The notes below the pieces were generated by a model, which was given only the letters and a program-made list of their open reading frames with translations, was not told the origin of the DNA and did not search any database. Source: Pseudomonas ceruminis (GTDB taxonomy: Bacteria; Pseudomonadota; Gammaproteobacteria; Pseudomonadales; Pseudomonadaceae). From it: 64,000 nt of DNA. Below are positions 27,973-36,334 of the stretch, in pieces (within the stretch, counting starts at the first letter, position 1; every line of letters begins with the position of its first letter). The DNA lies in assembly GCF_021602025.1 (NCBI RefSeq), contig NZ_BQHW01000016.1:1-64000 (forward strand), read 5' to 3'. The translations under genes and the position numbers were made by a program.

Positions 27973-28256
27973 AAATGCCCGGCCGTGCGCCCAACACCCA
28001 GGTACAGCTCGATTACGTACGCGACACCCTGTTCGGTCCAGTTGCCCAGCGTGTGGAGTGCCAGTGCCAACTTGCCGCACTCAGCCTGCAGGGCCGCCCT
28101 GCACTGCGCCTGCACATCTGCCCTCCGCTGCCAGACAAAGTGGAGCGTGCGCACAGCGTCGCCTTCATATGGGATGGTCGCAGCTATCACGGTGTGGTTC
28201 GCGACCACGGCAAGTGCGGCGATGGCGGCCTGAACCTGCTGCTTGAGCTGCAATAA
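27969..28256 (+). CDS. Small hypothetical protein, 95 residues
   Basis: I do not recognise the family. The protein is mixed in composition, with four Cys residues and an end rich in Asp/Gly then LLLELQ. No signal peptide, membrane segment or known motif was seen. Its own Shine-Dalgarno is weak, but its start overlaps the stop of the 17-codon frame that has a good one. A frame on the opposite strand over the same stretch is also open, so the coding strand is not fully certain. Confidence 0.4.
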   Translation: MKMPGRAPNTQVQLDYVRDTLFGPVAQRVECQCQLAALSLQGRPALRLHICPPLPDKVERAHSVAFIWDGRSYHGVVRDHGKCGDGGLNLLLELQ

Positions 28257-28341
28257 GCCGATCAACGGCCGCGAACCGGGGTGAACCTGCTGTAACGGGC
28301 GCGTCTCCATACCAGTAAGGCCCTGCCTTGAGGAGAACGCT

Positions 28342-28956
28342 ATGAACAGTCCGTTGCTCAAGCTCTTCACCCGTCCTTCCGACGCCTGGATGGAGATCCG
28401 CCGCGCCGAGGAGGACCATCCGCAGCAATACCTTCCGCGCCTGTTGGCGTTGGCCTTGATCCCGGCGCTATGCCTGATGGTGGGCACCACCACCTTCGGC
28501 TGGAGCCTGGCCGCCGAAGAACGTGTGCGCCTGAGCATGGTCAGTGCCGCGCAGCTGGCAGGCCTGCTCTACGTCACCACGGTAGTGGGTGTGATACTGA
28601 TGGGGGTGATGATCCGCTGGATGTCACGGGGCTTCGATGTGCAACCAAACCTTGGCCAGTGCATCGGCTTCGCCGCTTACTGCGCCACGCCTTGGTTCTT
28701 CGCGGGCGTTGTGGGGCTGCTGCCAATCCGCTGGCTGGCCTTGGTGGCGCTGCTGGCAGCTTCGGCCTATGCCACGGTGCTGCTGTACGGTGGGCTGCAA
28801 ACCTTCCTGCGCTTGCGCAAGGAACAGGCGATGCTGTTCGCGACCTGCGTATGGGGGGTGGGGCTGTTGCTGCTAGTGACCATCCTGGTATCGATGATTC
28901 TGTTCTGGTTCAACGGTTTGATGCCAGAGTACGTGCGCCCGGCCAGCCTGGGCTGA
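28342..28956 (+). CDS. Yip1-domain inner-membrane protein
   Basis: The protein has 204 residues and five hydrophobic helices (about 35-53, 72-94, 108-128, 133-152 and 163-190). The N-terminus, LLKLFTRPSDAWMEIRRAEE, matches the start of Yip1/DUF1282 proteins common in Pseudomonas, where the first line runs FTHPRxEW. Function in bacteria is unknown. The ATG at 28342 has GAGGAG nine bases upstream. No operon partner is evident. Confidence 0.75.
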   Translation: MNSPLLKLFTRPSDAWMEIRRAEEDHPQQYLPRLLALALIPALCLMVGTTTFGWSLAAEERVRLSMVSAAQLAGLLYVTTVVGVILMGVMIRWMSRGFDVQPNLGQCIGFAAYCATPWFFAGVVGLLPIRWLALVALLAASAYATVLLYGGLQTFLRLRKEQAMLFATCVWGVGLLLLVTILVSMILFWFNGLMPEYVRPASLG

Positions 28957-28974
28957 CCGGCGCACCAATACACA

Positions 28975-29235
28975 TCAGGCAAACGCCCTGAGCGGCGCGG
29001 GGTGCCTGGCACGCAGCGCATGCAGCTGACTGACCAGGTTCACCACGTCGCGGCAACTGTTCAGGTCCTGCAGTGCGACGCCTGTGAGGGTGACACCCTC
29101 CTCCAGGCTTTGCCCTTGACCCAGGCGGATAGTCAGGCTGACACCATCCGCGCAACTGACTTCGCAGCGATCAGGCAGGCAGGCCTGTTCGATCATTTGC
29201 CGCATTTCCAACATCGAAACGCCTATCAACGCCAT
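28975..29235 (-). CDS. DUF1652 family protein, 86 residues
   Basis: The N-terminal part, MLEMRQMIEQACLPDRCEVSCADGVSLTIRL, has the pattern of the small Pseudomonas DUF1652 family (helix, then LPxRCEC-like strand). No function is known for this family. Its 3' end faces the Yip1-like gene with an 18-base gap. Confidence 0.65.
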   Translation of the reverse strand: MALIGVSMLEMRQMIEQACLPDRCEVSCADGVSLTIRLGQGQSLEEGVTLTGVALQDLNSCRDVVNLVSQLHALRARHPAPLRAFA

Positions 29236-29568
29236 GTCACGACCCTCTCTTTATTGGATGGCCTGTTATGGGAGTACGCCTTTGCCAGGCGAGGTGCCAA
29301 TTGAAATTGCCCATGCCTCAGCGGCCGTCCATGCGCTGGAGCAATGATCGGGGGGCAGATCATCTAGCACCTTAGTGGAAGAACGGCAGCGGGCGTCGGC
29401 GGTTCTAACGAAAGGTCTCTTTATGCGACAGGCGGTCACGCCGGCACCATTCATCTCGAGATGGCCATTTCGAATCAAACTTTTCGTGCAACTCGCGACT
29501 CACACCTCTGAAGCCGGCAATAGCGTGCCAGGTTCACGTGGGGCCGTAGCAAGGACACGGGATAGCTG
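29236..29568. other. 333-base gap with one weak small frame
   Basis: No confident gene is seen between the divergent DUF1652 and 75-residue protein genes. A frame from the ATG at 29423 (48 codons, AAAGG about nine bases upstream) ends in a TGATG overlap with the start at 29569, which would fit a coupled leader, but its composition is not convincing. No terminator or clear promoter was found. Confidence 0.4.
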
Positions 29569-29796
29569 ATGATCGACGCCAAACTCTACGTGATCGACTA
29601 TGAGCTGCACGGCAAGCCCAAGTCGTTCATCATCCGTGCCGAGCGCATGGACAACACGGAAGCCTGGCACTGGGCCAGTTGTGATGCTGGCATCGGGCGC
29701 ATAGGCCGCTATGGCCATGAGAAAATCCGCAAGGTGACCAGACCGCTCGCCGAACGCTTCGGTATCAGCGAAGTGCGCTGGCGGCAGTCTGGTTAG
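29569..29796 (+). CDS. Small conserved Pseudomonas protein (DUF6555-like), 75 residues
   Basis: The sequence YVIDYELHGKPKSFIIRAERMDNTEAWHWASCDAGIGRIG recalls a small Pseudomonas-restricted family (DUF6555 as I remember it) with the AWHWASCDAG core. It is basic, soluble, and has no known function. It has no clear operon partner. Confidence 0.6.
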   Translation: MIDAKLYVIDYELHGKPKSFIIRAERMDNTEAWHWASCDAGIGRIGRYGHEKIRKVTRPLAERFGISEVRWRQSG

Positions 29797-29831
29797 GGCC
29801 ATGGGCTTTGCTCAGCGCTAGAACGGACGCC

Positions 29832-30719
29832 TCAGTGCCTGTTCCCTTGGACCTCGGGCACCATCTGCCCGAAACGCCCGGCATGGAAATCATCGAACGA
29901 CTCGGCGATTTCCGCCTGGCTGTTCATCACGAACGGCCCATAGCCTACGATCGGCTCATCGATCGGTTCACCACTGAGCAACAGCACGCTGGCCCCCTCC
30001 AGCGCCTCGATGGAGACCCCCTCTGCGCCCCGAGAGAGCAGCACCAGGCTGGATGAGTCGGCGTCACGTTCGCCGTTGACCCGCACAGCACCGCGCAACA
30101 CGATCAAGGCGGCGGTTCGGCCATCGGCGACGGGCAGTTGCAGGGTGGCGCCGGCCGCCAGGCGCATGTCCCAGACGTCCATTGGGGTGAAGGTCCGCGC
30201 CGGCCCCTGGTGCCCACGGTAGTTGCCGGCGATCACCCGCAGGCTGCCGGCGTTGCCCGCCAGCGCTACCTCGGGGATATCCGTCGCCAGCAACGTCTGG
30301 TAACCCGCCGCCGCACGCTTGTCCTTCGCGGGCAGGTTGACCCATAGCTGCACCATCTCCAAGGTGCCGCCAGTACGGGCGAACGCCGGGGAGTGGAACT
30401 CTTCGTGGATGATGCCGTTGGCGGCGGTCATCCACTGCACATCGCCCGGGCCGATAAGGCCGCCCGCGCCGGTCGAGTCACGGTGCTCCAGCTCGCCTTG
30501 ATAGACGATGGTCACGGTTTCGAACCCCCGGTGAGGGTGTTGCCCGACACCGCGCCGAGCATCGGTGGGGGTGAAGGTGTGGGGACCCGCGTAGTCCAGC
30601 AGCAGGAATGGGCTGACCTGGCTGGCCAGGTTGTCGTAGGTGAACAGGCTGCGTACCGGGAAGCCATCCCCCACCCAGTGGGCGTGAGGGCTGCGGTGAA
30701 TGCCCAGGATCTTTTTCAT
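29832..30719 (-). CDS. Pirin family protein
   Basis: The protein has 295 residues: two cupin barrels with the pirin N-terminal signature. Metal ligands are visible in GQHPHRGFETVTIVYQGELEHRDS (two His in HPH, one further His, and the Glu in HEEFH region). Many bacterial pirins act as quercetin dioxygenase-like enzymes or redox-responsive proteins. The actual role here is unknown. The gene stands alone; an alpha/beta hydrolase gene on the same strand begins about 970 bases upstream. Confidence 0.88.
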   Translation of the reverse strand: MKKILGIHRSPHAHWVGDGFPVRSLFTYDNLASQVSPFLLLDYAGPHTFTPTDARRGVGQHPHRGFETVTIVYQGELEHRDSTGAGGLIGPGDVQWMTAANGIIHEEFHSPAFARTGGTLEMVQLWVNLPAKDKRAAAGYQTLLATDIPEVALAGNAGSLRVIAGNYRGHQGPARTFTPMDVWDMRLAAGATLQLPVADGRTAALIVLRGAVRVNGERDADSSSLVLLSRGAEGVSIEALEGASVLLLSGEPIDEPIVGYGPFVMNSQAEIAESFDDFHAGRFGQMVPEVQGNRH

Positions 30720-30820
30720 GAGAAGTCTCCTCTCTAAGGCTGGGTTAACCTTATCAATACGACTAATCGACCGGTAGGCGGTGAAATTGGCATTAATCGT
30801 CCCACCTATGGAACAGTTGG

Positions 30821-31693
30821 TCAGCGGAGCAGAAAATCCGCCACCTGTTCTGCTGCCATTGCTGGGTCCTCCTGCATGAAGCAATGCCCCCCGGGTACCT
30901 GGCGAGCGGTAACCTTGGGATTGATGGCCGAAAGCCGCTGCACCGAGCGCGGAACAAAGGGGTAGGTAGCTTCGCCGTAGAGCACCAAGGTGGGTGCCTG
31001 GATGGCTGCCAGTTGCGACCACATGCGTGCAGGAAACGAGCTGAAGATTTCCACTTCCCGGCTCGGCCGGCATTTGAGCACCACCCCTTCGCCACATTCC
31101 CCCAGCGCATGGTCGACATACGCCTGCAGCGCCGCATCGCTCCAGCCCTTGAAAATCCCTCGCCCTTGCAGCGAGGCCGTCGCCGCCTCCCGGTCCGGCC
31201 AATGACTGCGGCGGCTGGCAGCCTTGCGCGCCAAGGCATGCCGGCGGTGCAGGCCAACCAGCGCCGCCGCCCCCATCACGCCGATCATGCGCCGGCTGAA
31301 CAGGACTGGGTCAAGCAGCACGGCACGCTCGAACATGTCTGGCCGGGCAGCCAGGATCAAGCCGGTAAGCACACCGCCGAAGCTGTGCCCCAGCGCATAA
31401 CGGGGCACCTCGCCATATTCGCCACGTCCGGCCTCAAAGGCCTCCACTGCAAGGGCAGCGGTACGGTTCCAGCCGCGAAACACACCCCCGTGGTCGCTGT
31501 CGCCATGGCCCTGAACATCGCTGAGCCACACGTCGTAATGCTCACCCAGGCGCATCAGCAGCGGTTCGTAGGCCAGGCAGCAGAAGCCGTTGCCATGCAG
31601 GAAGTGCAGCAATGGCTTGCCGCTGGCCGGCGAGCGCCAGCCGCGCAGGGTGAAGCCTTCTGAGCTTTCATGGGACCAGGGGATCAACTGCAT
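30821..31693 (-). CDS. Alpha/beta hydrolase
   Basis: The protein has 290 residues. The oxyanion segment LHGNGFCC, the nucleophile elbow GHSFGG (Ser), the acid loop VLYGEATYPFVP and the late His (GGHCFMQEDP) are in the expected order. It has no signal peptide, so it is cytoplasmic. The substrate cannot be told from sequence. A LysE-type exporter gene lies 21 bases upstream on the same strand, and the two may form an operon. Confidence 0.85.
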   Translation of the reverse strand: MQLIPWSHESSEGFTLRGWRSPASGKPLLHFLHGNGFCCLAYEPLLMRLGEHYDVWLSDVQGHGDSDHGGVFRGWNRTAALAVEAFEAGRGEYGEVPRYALGHSFGGVLTGLILAARPDMFERAVLLDPVLFSRRMIGVMGAAALVGLHRRHALARKAASRRSHWPDREAATASLQGRGIFKGWSDAALQAYVDHALGECGEGVVLKCRPSREVEIFSSFPARMWSQLAAIQAPTLVLYGEATYPFVPRSVQRLSAINPKVTARQVPGGHCFMQEDPAMAAEQVADFLLR

Positions 31694-31714
31694 CGGTTTG
31701 CTGTACTCGGCGGT

Positions 31715-32344
31715 TTATGAAAATGCCGATTCTACAAATAGCAGCGGGTAAAGCGAAATCACCAACAGCAGGGCCATCAAGACATTGAACAGCATCAGCC
31801 AGCGCGGGTTCTGCAAAAGGGTGCGCAGCGCACTGCCGAACATCACCCAGATGCCGACACTCGGCAGGTTGACCAGGGCGAACAGGGCAGCGATTACGAT
31901 CACATTCAGCACATACCCCTGCGCTGGGGTGTAGGTGGTGATCGCCCCTACCGCCATCACCCAAGCCTTGGGGTTGACCCACTGGAACGCGGCCGCGCCC
32001 CAGAAGCCCAACGGCTGGCGGGTTTGGGCCGAGTCCGCGCTCAGCGGCCCGGAGGTAGCGATCTTCCAGGCCAGGTACAACAGGTAGGCAGCCCCCACGT
32101 AGCGCAGCAATGTGTACAGCGTGGGCCAGACCTTGAACACTTCGCCCAGGCCAAGCCCGACGGCCAGCACCAGAATCATGAAGCCGATGCTGATGCCCAT
32201 GGCGTGGGGGATCGACCGGCGCACGCCAAAGTTCACGCCCGAGGCCAACAGCATGGTGTTGTTGGGCCCTGGTGTAATGGAGGAAACGAAGGCAAACAGC
32301 ATAAAGGCTGTCAACAGGTCGGCAGAGGCAAGCATGGCAGGCAT
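31715..32344 (-). CDS. LysE/RhtB family amino-acid exporter
   Basis: The protein has 209 residues and six hydrophobic helices. The family signature SITPGPNNTMLLASGVNFG lies near residues 20-38 and GAAYLLYLAWKI in the middle. It should export an amino acid or a related small metabolite from the cytoplasm. The ATG at 32344 or a second one at 32335 may be used. The gene is divergent from the GNAT gene. Confidence 0.85.
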   Translation of the reverse strand: MPAMLASADLLTAFMLFAFVSSITPGPNNTMLLASGVNFGVRRSIPHAMGISIGFMILVLAVGLGLGEVFKVWPTLYTLLRYVGAAYLLYLAWKIATSGPLSADSAQTRQPLGFWGAAAFQWVNPKAWVMAVGAITTYTPAQGYVLNVIVIAALFALVNLPSVGIWVMFGSALRTLLQNPRWLMLFNVLMALLLVISLYPLLFVESAFS

Positions 32345-32465
32345 TCCAGAAGTGTCTTATGTGCTGTCACACTACTGCAGTCGCCCTGCCCTGCGACCGG
32401 TACAGTTACCTTAAATTAATCAGATACACATGACTGTATCGCATCCATATCAAGGAAGCCCCCGC

Positions 32466-32945
32466 ATGCCTTTTACCCTGCGCCCCGCCGTACGCACCGA
32501 CGCCACGCAGATTCTTGCGTTCATCACCGAATTGGCCGAATACGAGCGTGCCCGCCACGAAGTGATCGCAACCGTAGCCGATATTGAGCGCAGCCTGTTC
32601 GATGACGGCAGCACAGTCCACAGCCTGATCTGCGAGCGCGATGGCCGCGCGATCGGCTTCGCCGTGTATTTCTACAGTTATTCCACATGGCTGGGGCGCA
32701 ACGGAATTTACCTGGAAGACCTGTACGTCACGCCTGACCAACGGGGTGATGGTGCTGGCCGGGAATTGCTGCGGCACATTGCGCGCGAAGCTGTGAAGAA
32801 CGGCTGCGGGCGGTTGGAGTGGAGTGTGCTCGACTGGAACGAACCGGCGATCGGCTTCTACAAATCGCTGGGGGCCGAGCCGCAGGATGAGTGGGTCAGG
32901 TATCGCCTGGAGGGCGACAAGCTGACGCGCTTCGCTCAAGGCTGA
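32466..32945 (+). CDS. GNAT family N-acetyltransferase
   Basis: The protein has 159 residues. The acetyl-CoA-binding motif is LYVTPDQRGDGAGRELL (R/Q-x-x-G-x-G/A pattern) at about 96-112, followed by the WSVLDWNEPAIGFYKSLGAEP segment typical of diamine/spermidine-type acetyltransferases. The ATG at 32466 has AAGGAAG nine bases upstream; an earlier in-frame start at 32430 has no such site. The substrate is unknown. Confidence 0.85.
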   Translation: MPFTLRPAVRTDATQILAFITELAEYERARHEVIATVADIERSLFDDGSTVHSLICERDGRAIGFAVYFYSYSTWLGRNGIYLEDLYVTPDQRGDGAGRELLRHIAREAVKNGCGRLEWSVLDWNEPAIGFYKSLGAEPQDEWVRYRLEGDKLTRFAQG

Positions 32946-32952
32946 ACGGCAG

Positions 32953-32982
32953 ATGCGTACTGCCATACCATGTAGTACGCAT
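32953..32982. repeat. Perfect 9-bp inverted repeat after the GNAT gene
   Basis: ATGCGTACT at 32953-32961 and AGTACGCAT at 32974-32982 with a 12-base spacer. There is no T-run, so an operator in the LysR gene's upstream region is more likely than a terminator. Confidence 0.45.
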
Positions 32983-33033
32983 TGCACCTGGGTCAGTGTT
33001 TTGTGACATTTTGCGCCGCGGGGATTATTCTCT

Positions 33034-33065
33034 GCTCACATGTCCTACCGCACCAATATGTGAGC
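33034..33065. promoter_or_regulatory. Inverted repeat covering the ribosome site of the LysR gene
   Basis: GCTCACAT at 33034-33041 pairs perfectly with ATGTGAGC at 33058-33065, spacer 16 bases. The right arm contains the only Shine-Dalgarno-like bases (GTGAG) before the ATG at 33073. As DNA it could be an operator for the regulator itself; as RNA it could hide the ribosome site. Confidence 0.45.
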
Positions 33066-33072
33066 GCCGAAT

Positions 33073-33966
33073 ATGAAAATCGATGACATGGACGCCTTCG
33101 TGGCGGTCATCCGTTGCCAGTCGACCAATCTCGCCGCCGAGGCCTTGCAGTTGACCCAGCCGGCCATCACCCGCCGCGTGCAAAACTTCGAAGAAGCCCT
33201 CGGCACCACCCTGCTCGACCGCAATACCAAGCCGCTCAAACCGACCCCCATGGGACTGCGCGTCTACGAGCAATGCAAAGCCATCCTGCGCGAGATCGAT
33301 TCATTGCGCGAACTGGTGGCCAACGACGGCGCCCCCTCCGGCACCTTGCGTCTAGGGGTGCCGCAAACCCTCGGCGACGTGGTGCTGCTCGACGCCCTGG
33401 CGCAGATCCGCGAGGCTTACCCTGAGTTGCGTACCCAGGTCACCAGTGGCTGGGGCAGCAGCCTGATCGTGCGCATGGAAAACGGCGAACTTGACGCTGC
33501 TGCCGCGTTGTTCCCACCGGGCAAGATCTTCCCCGAGGGCATCGCCAGCCAGTCCATTGCCCGCATGCCCCTGCGCGTAGTGGCAGCCAAGGGCAGCGCC
33601 AGCAAGCGCAGCTACAAGCTCAGGGACTGCTACACCCGTGGCTGGGTACTGAACCCTGATGGCTGCGGGTTCCGCGCCGGGCTGCAACGCGCCTTGAGTG
33701 AACAGGGGCTGAGCCTGTCGATCAACCTGGAGACCTTCGGTACGGACTTGCAACTGGGCCTGGTGGCCAATGGGCAAGGCCTTGGGCTGGTGCCGGAGCC
33801 GCTGTTGCAGAGCAGCCGACACCGCGATGCACTGGATGTGGTCAACGTGACCGACTTCAAACCGCAAGTAGACCTGTGGCTGTTCCACCCGCGGTACCTG
33901 GGCAATTTGCAGGAGCCTGTGGAGCTGTTTGGAGCGGTGGCGGGCAATCGCATGCAAGCGGAGTGA
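33073..33966 (+). CDS. LysR-family transcriptional regulator next to the sulfur island
   Basis: The protein has 297 residues. An N-terminal winged helix-turn-helix covers 1-62 (AVIRCQSTNLAAEALQLTQPAITRRVQNFEE), then the periplasmic-binding-like effector domain. It lies 198 bases upstream of the DszC-like gene on the same strand and may control that operon, in line with LysR control of sulfur starvation genes by CysB-like proteins. Unlike the island's enzymes it is not short of Cys. The co-inducer is unknown. Confidence 0.85.
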   Translation: MKIDDMDAFVAVIRCQSTNLAAEALQLTQPAITRRVQNFEEALGTTLLDRNTKPLKPTPMGLRVYEQCKAILREIDSLRELVANDGAPSGTLRLGVPQTLGDVVLLDALAQIREAYPELRTQVTSGWGSSLIVRMENGELDAAAALFPPGKIFPEGIASQSIARMPLRVVAAKGSASKRSYKLRDCYTRGWVLNPDGCGFRAGLQRALSEQGLSLSINLETFGTDLQLGLVANGQGLGLVPEPLLQSSRHRDALDVVNVTDFKPQVDLWLFHPRYLGNLQEPVELFGAVAGNRMQAE

Positions 33967-34074
33967 TCGACACCCGCGCCGTGCGTTGCACCTTAAAATC
34001 GGACAGCGCCCGACCCGCACATGGGAAAATGATTTTTTCGCATAACAGAGCAAACTATTAATTCAACAAACAAA

Positions 34075-34109
34075 TAATTAGCATAGAACCAAAAAGACTT
34101 TTACAGCGC
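34075..34109 (+). promoter_or_regulatory. 35-bp conserved upstream element, copy 1
   Basis: Starts TAATTAGCATAGAACC and continues through AAAAAGACTTTTACAGCGC. It matches the element at 41476-41510 in 30 of 35 positions. It lies 56-90 bases before the DszC-like gene, directly after an A+T-rich stretch unlike the surrounding DNA. It is likely a shared activator site plus promoter for sulfur-limitation genes; the protein that binds is not known. Confidence 0.65.
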
Positions 34110-34164
34110 TCATTCAGACGAATACGGTCTTACAAACCCACCGTGTTCCAGGGATGAATGCACC

Positions 34165-35301
34165 ATGAGTCAACCCCCTTCCGACGCCGCCCTTGGCGAG
34201 CTGACCCAGGCCCTGGCCGCCAACGCCGAACGCTACGACCGCAACGCGCAATTCCCCCATGACAACTTCACCCTGCTGCATCAGCATCGCCTGCTCGGCC
34301 TCACCGTACCCCGCGCCCTGGGCGGCGGCGGCGCCGACCTGGCCACGGCGCGGCGGGTGATCGCGGCGGTTGGCAAAGGTTGTCCCTCGACCGCGCTGAT
34401 CCTGACCATGCAGTACCTGCAACACTTTCGCTTGCAGGATGACCCACGCTGGCCCAAACCCTTGCGCCTGCAGGTAGCGCAAGACGCCGTACACCAGGGT
34501 GCATTGATCAACGCCTTTCGCGTTGAGCCCGAGCTGGGCACCCCGGCCCGTGGCGGCCTGCCCGCCACCCTGGCGCGGCGCACCGCTGCAGGCTGGCGGC
34601 TGTCAGGGCGCAAGATCTACTCCACGGGCAGCCACGGCCTGACCTGGTACCTGGTGTGGGCACGCAGCGACGATGCCGACCCCCTGGTCGGCGGCTACCT
34701 GGTACACAAGGACACCCCCGGCATCAGCATCGTCGAAAACTGGGACCACCTGGGCATGCGCGCCACCTGCAGCCACGAAGTCCGTTTCGATGATGTGCTG
34801 ATCCCGCTCGAACACGCCGTCAGCGTCAGCCCGGCCAGCGCACCAAAGCCAGAGCTCGATGGCACCGGCCTGTTGTGGATGGCAGTGCTTTTGCCGGCGC
34901 TTTATGACGGGGTCGCCCAGGCGGCCCGCGATTGGCTGGTGCAGTTTCTCAACGACCGGGCGCCTTCGAACCTGGGCACGCCCCTGGCCAGCCTGGCGCG
35001 GTTCCAGGACGTGGTCGGGCGCATCGACACCCTGTTGTTCGCCAACCGAAGCCTGCTGGACTCGGCAGTCGCCGGGCAGGTCGACCCGCGCCATGCCGGC
35101 CAGCTCAAGCACTTGGTCAGCGCCCAGGCGATCAAGGCCGTGGAGCTTGCCATCGAAGCAGCCGGCAACCCGGGGCTGTCGCGCCGCAACCCGCTGGAGC
35201 GCCATTACCGGGACGTGCTGTGCAGCCGGATCCACACCCCGCAGGATGACGTGGTGCTCGGCCAGGTCGGGCGTAGCGCGCTGGCAGAGGTGGCCGCGTG
35301 A
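34165..35301 (+). CDS. Acyl-CoA dehydrogenase-like flavin enzyme (DszC/SfnC type)
   Basis: The protein has 378 residues with the acyl-CoA dehydrogenase fold: helical N-domain, central beta domain (GWRLSGRKIYSTGS), and helical C-domain. The usual acyl-CoA dehydrogenase Glu base is not evident. Members of this branch in sulfur clusters (DszC, SfnC, SfnB) act as FMNH2-dependent monooxygenases on sulfur compounds. It is the first gene of a run with a class II aldolase and an ABC importer, downstream of a conserved promoter element. No flavin reductase is encoded in the island. The substrate is unknown. Confidence 0.78.
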   Translation: MSQPPSDAALGELTQALAANAERYDRNAQFPHDNFTLLHQHRLLGLTVPRALGGGGADLATARRVIAAVGKGCPSTALILTMQYLQHFRLQDDPRWPKPLRLQVAQDAVHQGALINAFRVEPELGTPARGGLPATLARRTAAGWRLSGRKIYSTGSHGLTWYLVWARSDDADPLVGGYLVHKDTPGISIVENWDHLGMRATCSHEVRFDDVLIPLEHAVSVSPASAPKPELDGTGLLWMAVLLPALYDGVAQAARDWLVQFLNDRAPSNLGTPLASLARFQDVVGRIDTLLFANRSLLDSAVAGQVDPRHAGQLKHLVSAQAIKAVELAIEAAGNPGLSRRNPLERHYRDVLCSRIHTPQDDVVLGQVGRSALAEVAA

Positions 35302-35465
35302 AACATTCGATCAGCGCCCTGCTCCTGTCACCGCACACCTTGGCCATTTGCGAGGGGGGCTACCCCATCCTGCTCGACGCCTTTCTCGACAACTTCACCC
35401 CTCACCGCTGCGCAACCTGGTCGATGACCAGCGCGGTGACTGACTTTCCCCGGAGAACACCATGA
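35298..35465 (+). CDS. Possible 55-residue coupled ORF
   Basis: A GTG at 35298 overlaps the stop of the DszC-like gene (GTGA). The frame stays open for 55 codons, and its TGA overlaps the ATG of the aldolase gene (ATGA at 35462). Both overlaps are the style of the rest of this operon. I do not recognise the product; it could also be the remnant of a larger gene that was lost here. Confidence 0.35.
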   Translation: MKHSISALLLSPHTLAICEGGYPILLDAFLDNFTPHRCATWSMTSAVTDFPRRTP

Positions 35466-36256
35466 GCTCATTGTCCGTCGTATCCCCTAACGCAACTACC
35501 GTGCGCCAGCGCGTCAGCCCCGAGGAATGGGAAGTGCGGGTCAAACTCGCTGCCGCCTACCGCCTGGCAGCCCTGTTCCGCTGGACCGATCACATCTACA
35601 CGCACTTCTCAGCGCGCGTACCGGGGCCTGAGGAGCACTTCCTGATTAACGCCTTCGGCCTGCTGTTCGACGAGATCAGCGCCTCCAACCTGGTCAAGGT
35701 GGATGTCGATGGCACCATCATCGACGACCCGCTGGGCCTTGGGATCAACCAGGCAGGTTATGTGATCCACAGCGCGATTCATCGTGCCCGCCCCGACCTC
35801 AAGGCGGTGTTGCACACCCACACCCGCGACGGCGCGGCGGTGTCGGCCCAGCGCGAGGGCTTGCTGCCGATCTCACAGCACGCCCTGGCCTACTACAGCC
35901 GTGTGGTGTACCACGACTACGAAGGGGTGGCGCTGGACTTGGATGAGCAGCAGCGCCTGGTCGCCAACCTGGGCAACAGCAACATTCTGATCCTGCGCAA
36001 CCATGGCCTGCTGACTGGCGGGGTCAGTGTCGAACATGCGTTCCGCGAGCTGCATGGGCTGGAGCGCGCCTGCAATATCCAGGTCGCCGCGCAGGCCGGG
36101 GGCAATGACCAGTTGCTGCATGCCTCACCGGCGGCGATTGCCAAGGTGCATGAACAGTCCAAGCGCTTCTCCGACGGGCTTGGCGAGGGCATTCAGCGGC
36201 ATTGGGATGCACTGATCCGGCAACTGGACCGCGAGGGGCGTGACTACCAGGACTGA
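35462..36256 (+). CDS. Class II aldolase/adducin family protein
   Basis: The protein has 264 residues. Zinc ligands are visible in AVLHTHTRDGAAVSAQ (two His) and in ILRNHGLLTGG (third His). YTHFSARVPG is the usual N-terminal substrate loop. The family holds sugar-phosphate aldolases, MtnB-type dehydratases and decarboxylases. Here it lies between a DszC-like enzyme and an ABC importer, so it probably processes the carbon part of the imported compound. That role is inferred. GGAGAA precedes the ATG at a good distance. Confidence 0.82.
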   Translation: MSSLSVVSPNATTVRQRVSPEEWEVRVKLAAAYRLAALFRWTDHIYTHFSARVPGPEEHFLINAFGLLFDEISASNLVKVDVDGTIIDDPLGLGINQAGYVIHSAIHRARPDLKAVLHTHTRDGAAVSAQREGLLPISQHALAYYSRVVYHDYEGVALDLDEQQRLVANLGNSNILILRNHGLLTGGVSVEHAFRELHGLERACNIQVAAQAGGNDQLLHASPAAIAKVHEQSKRFSDGLGEGIQRHWDALIRQLDREGRDYQD

Positions 36257-36334
36257 TTGCAGCCTGTTCCAGCCTGTTCGCGGTGCCCGCGGGCAGGCAG
36301 GCCTGGCAACGACCCCCCATTGAAGGAACGCCCC

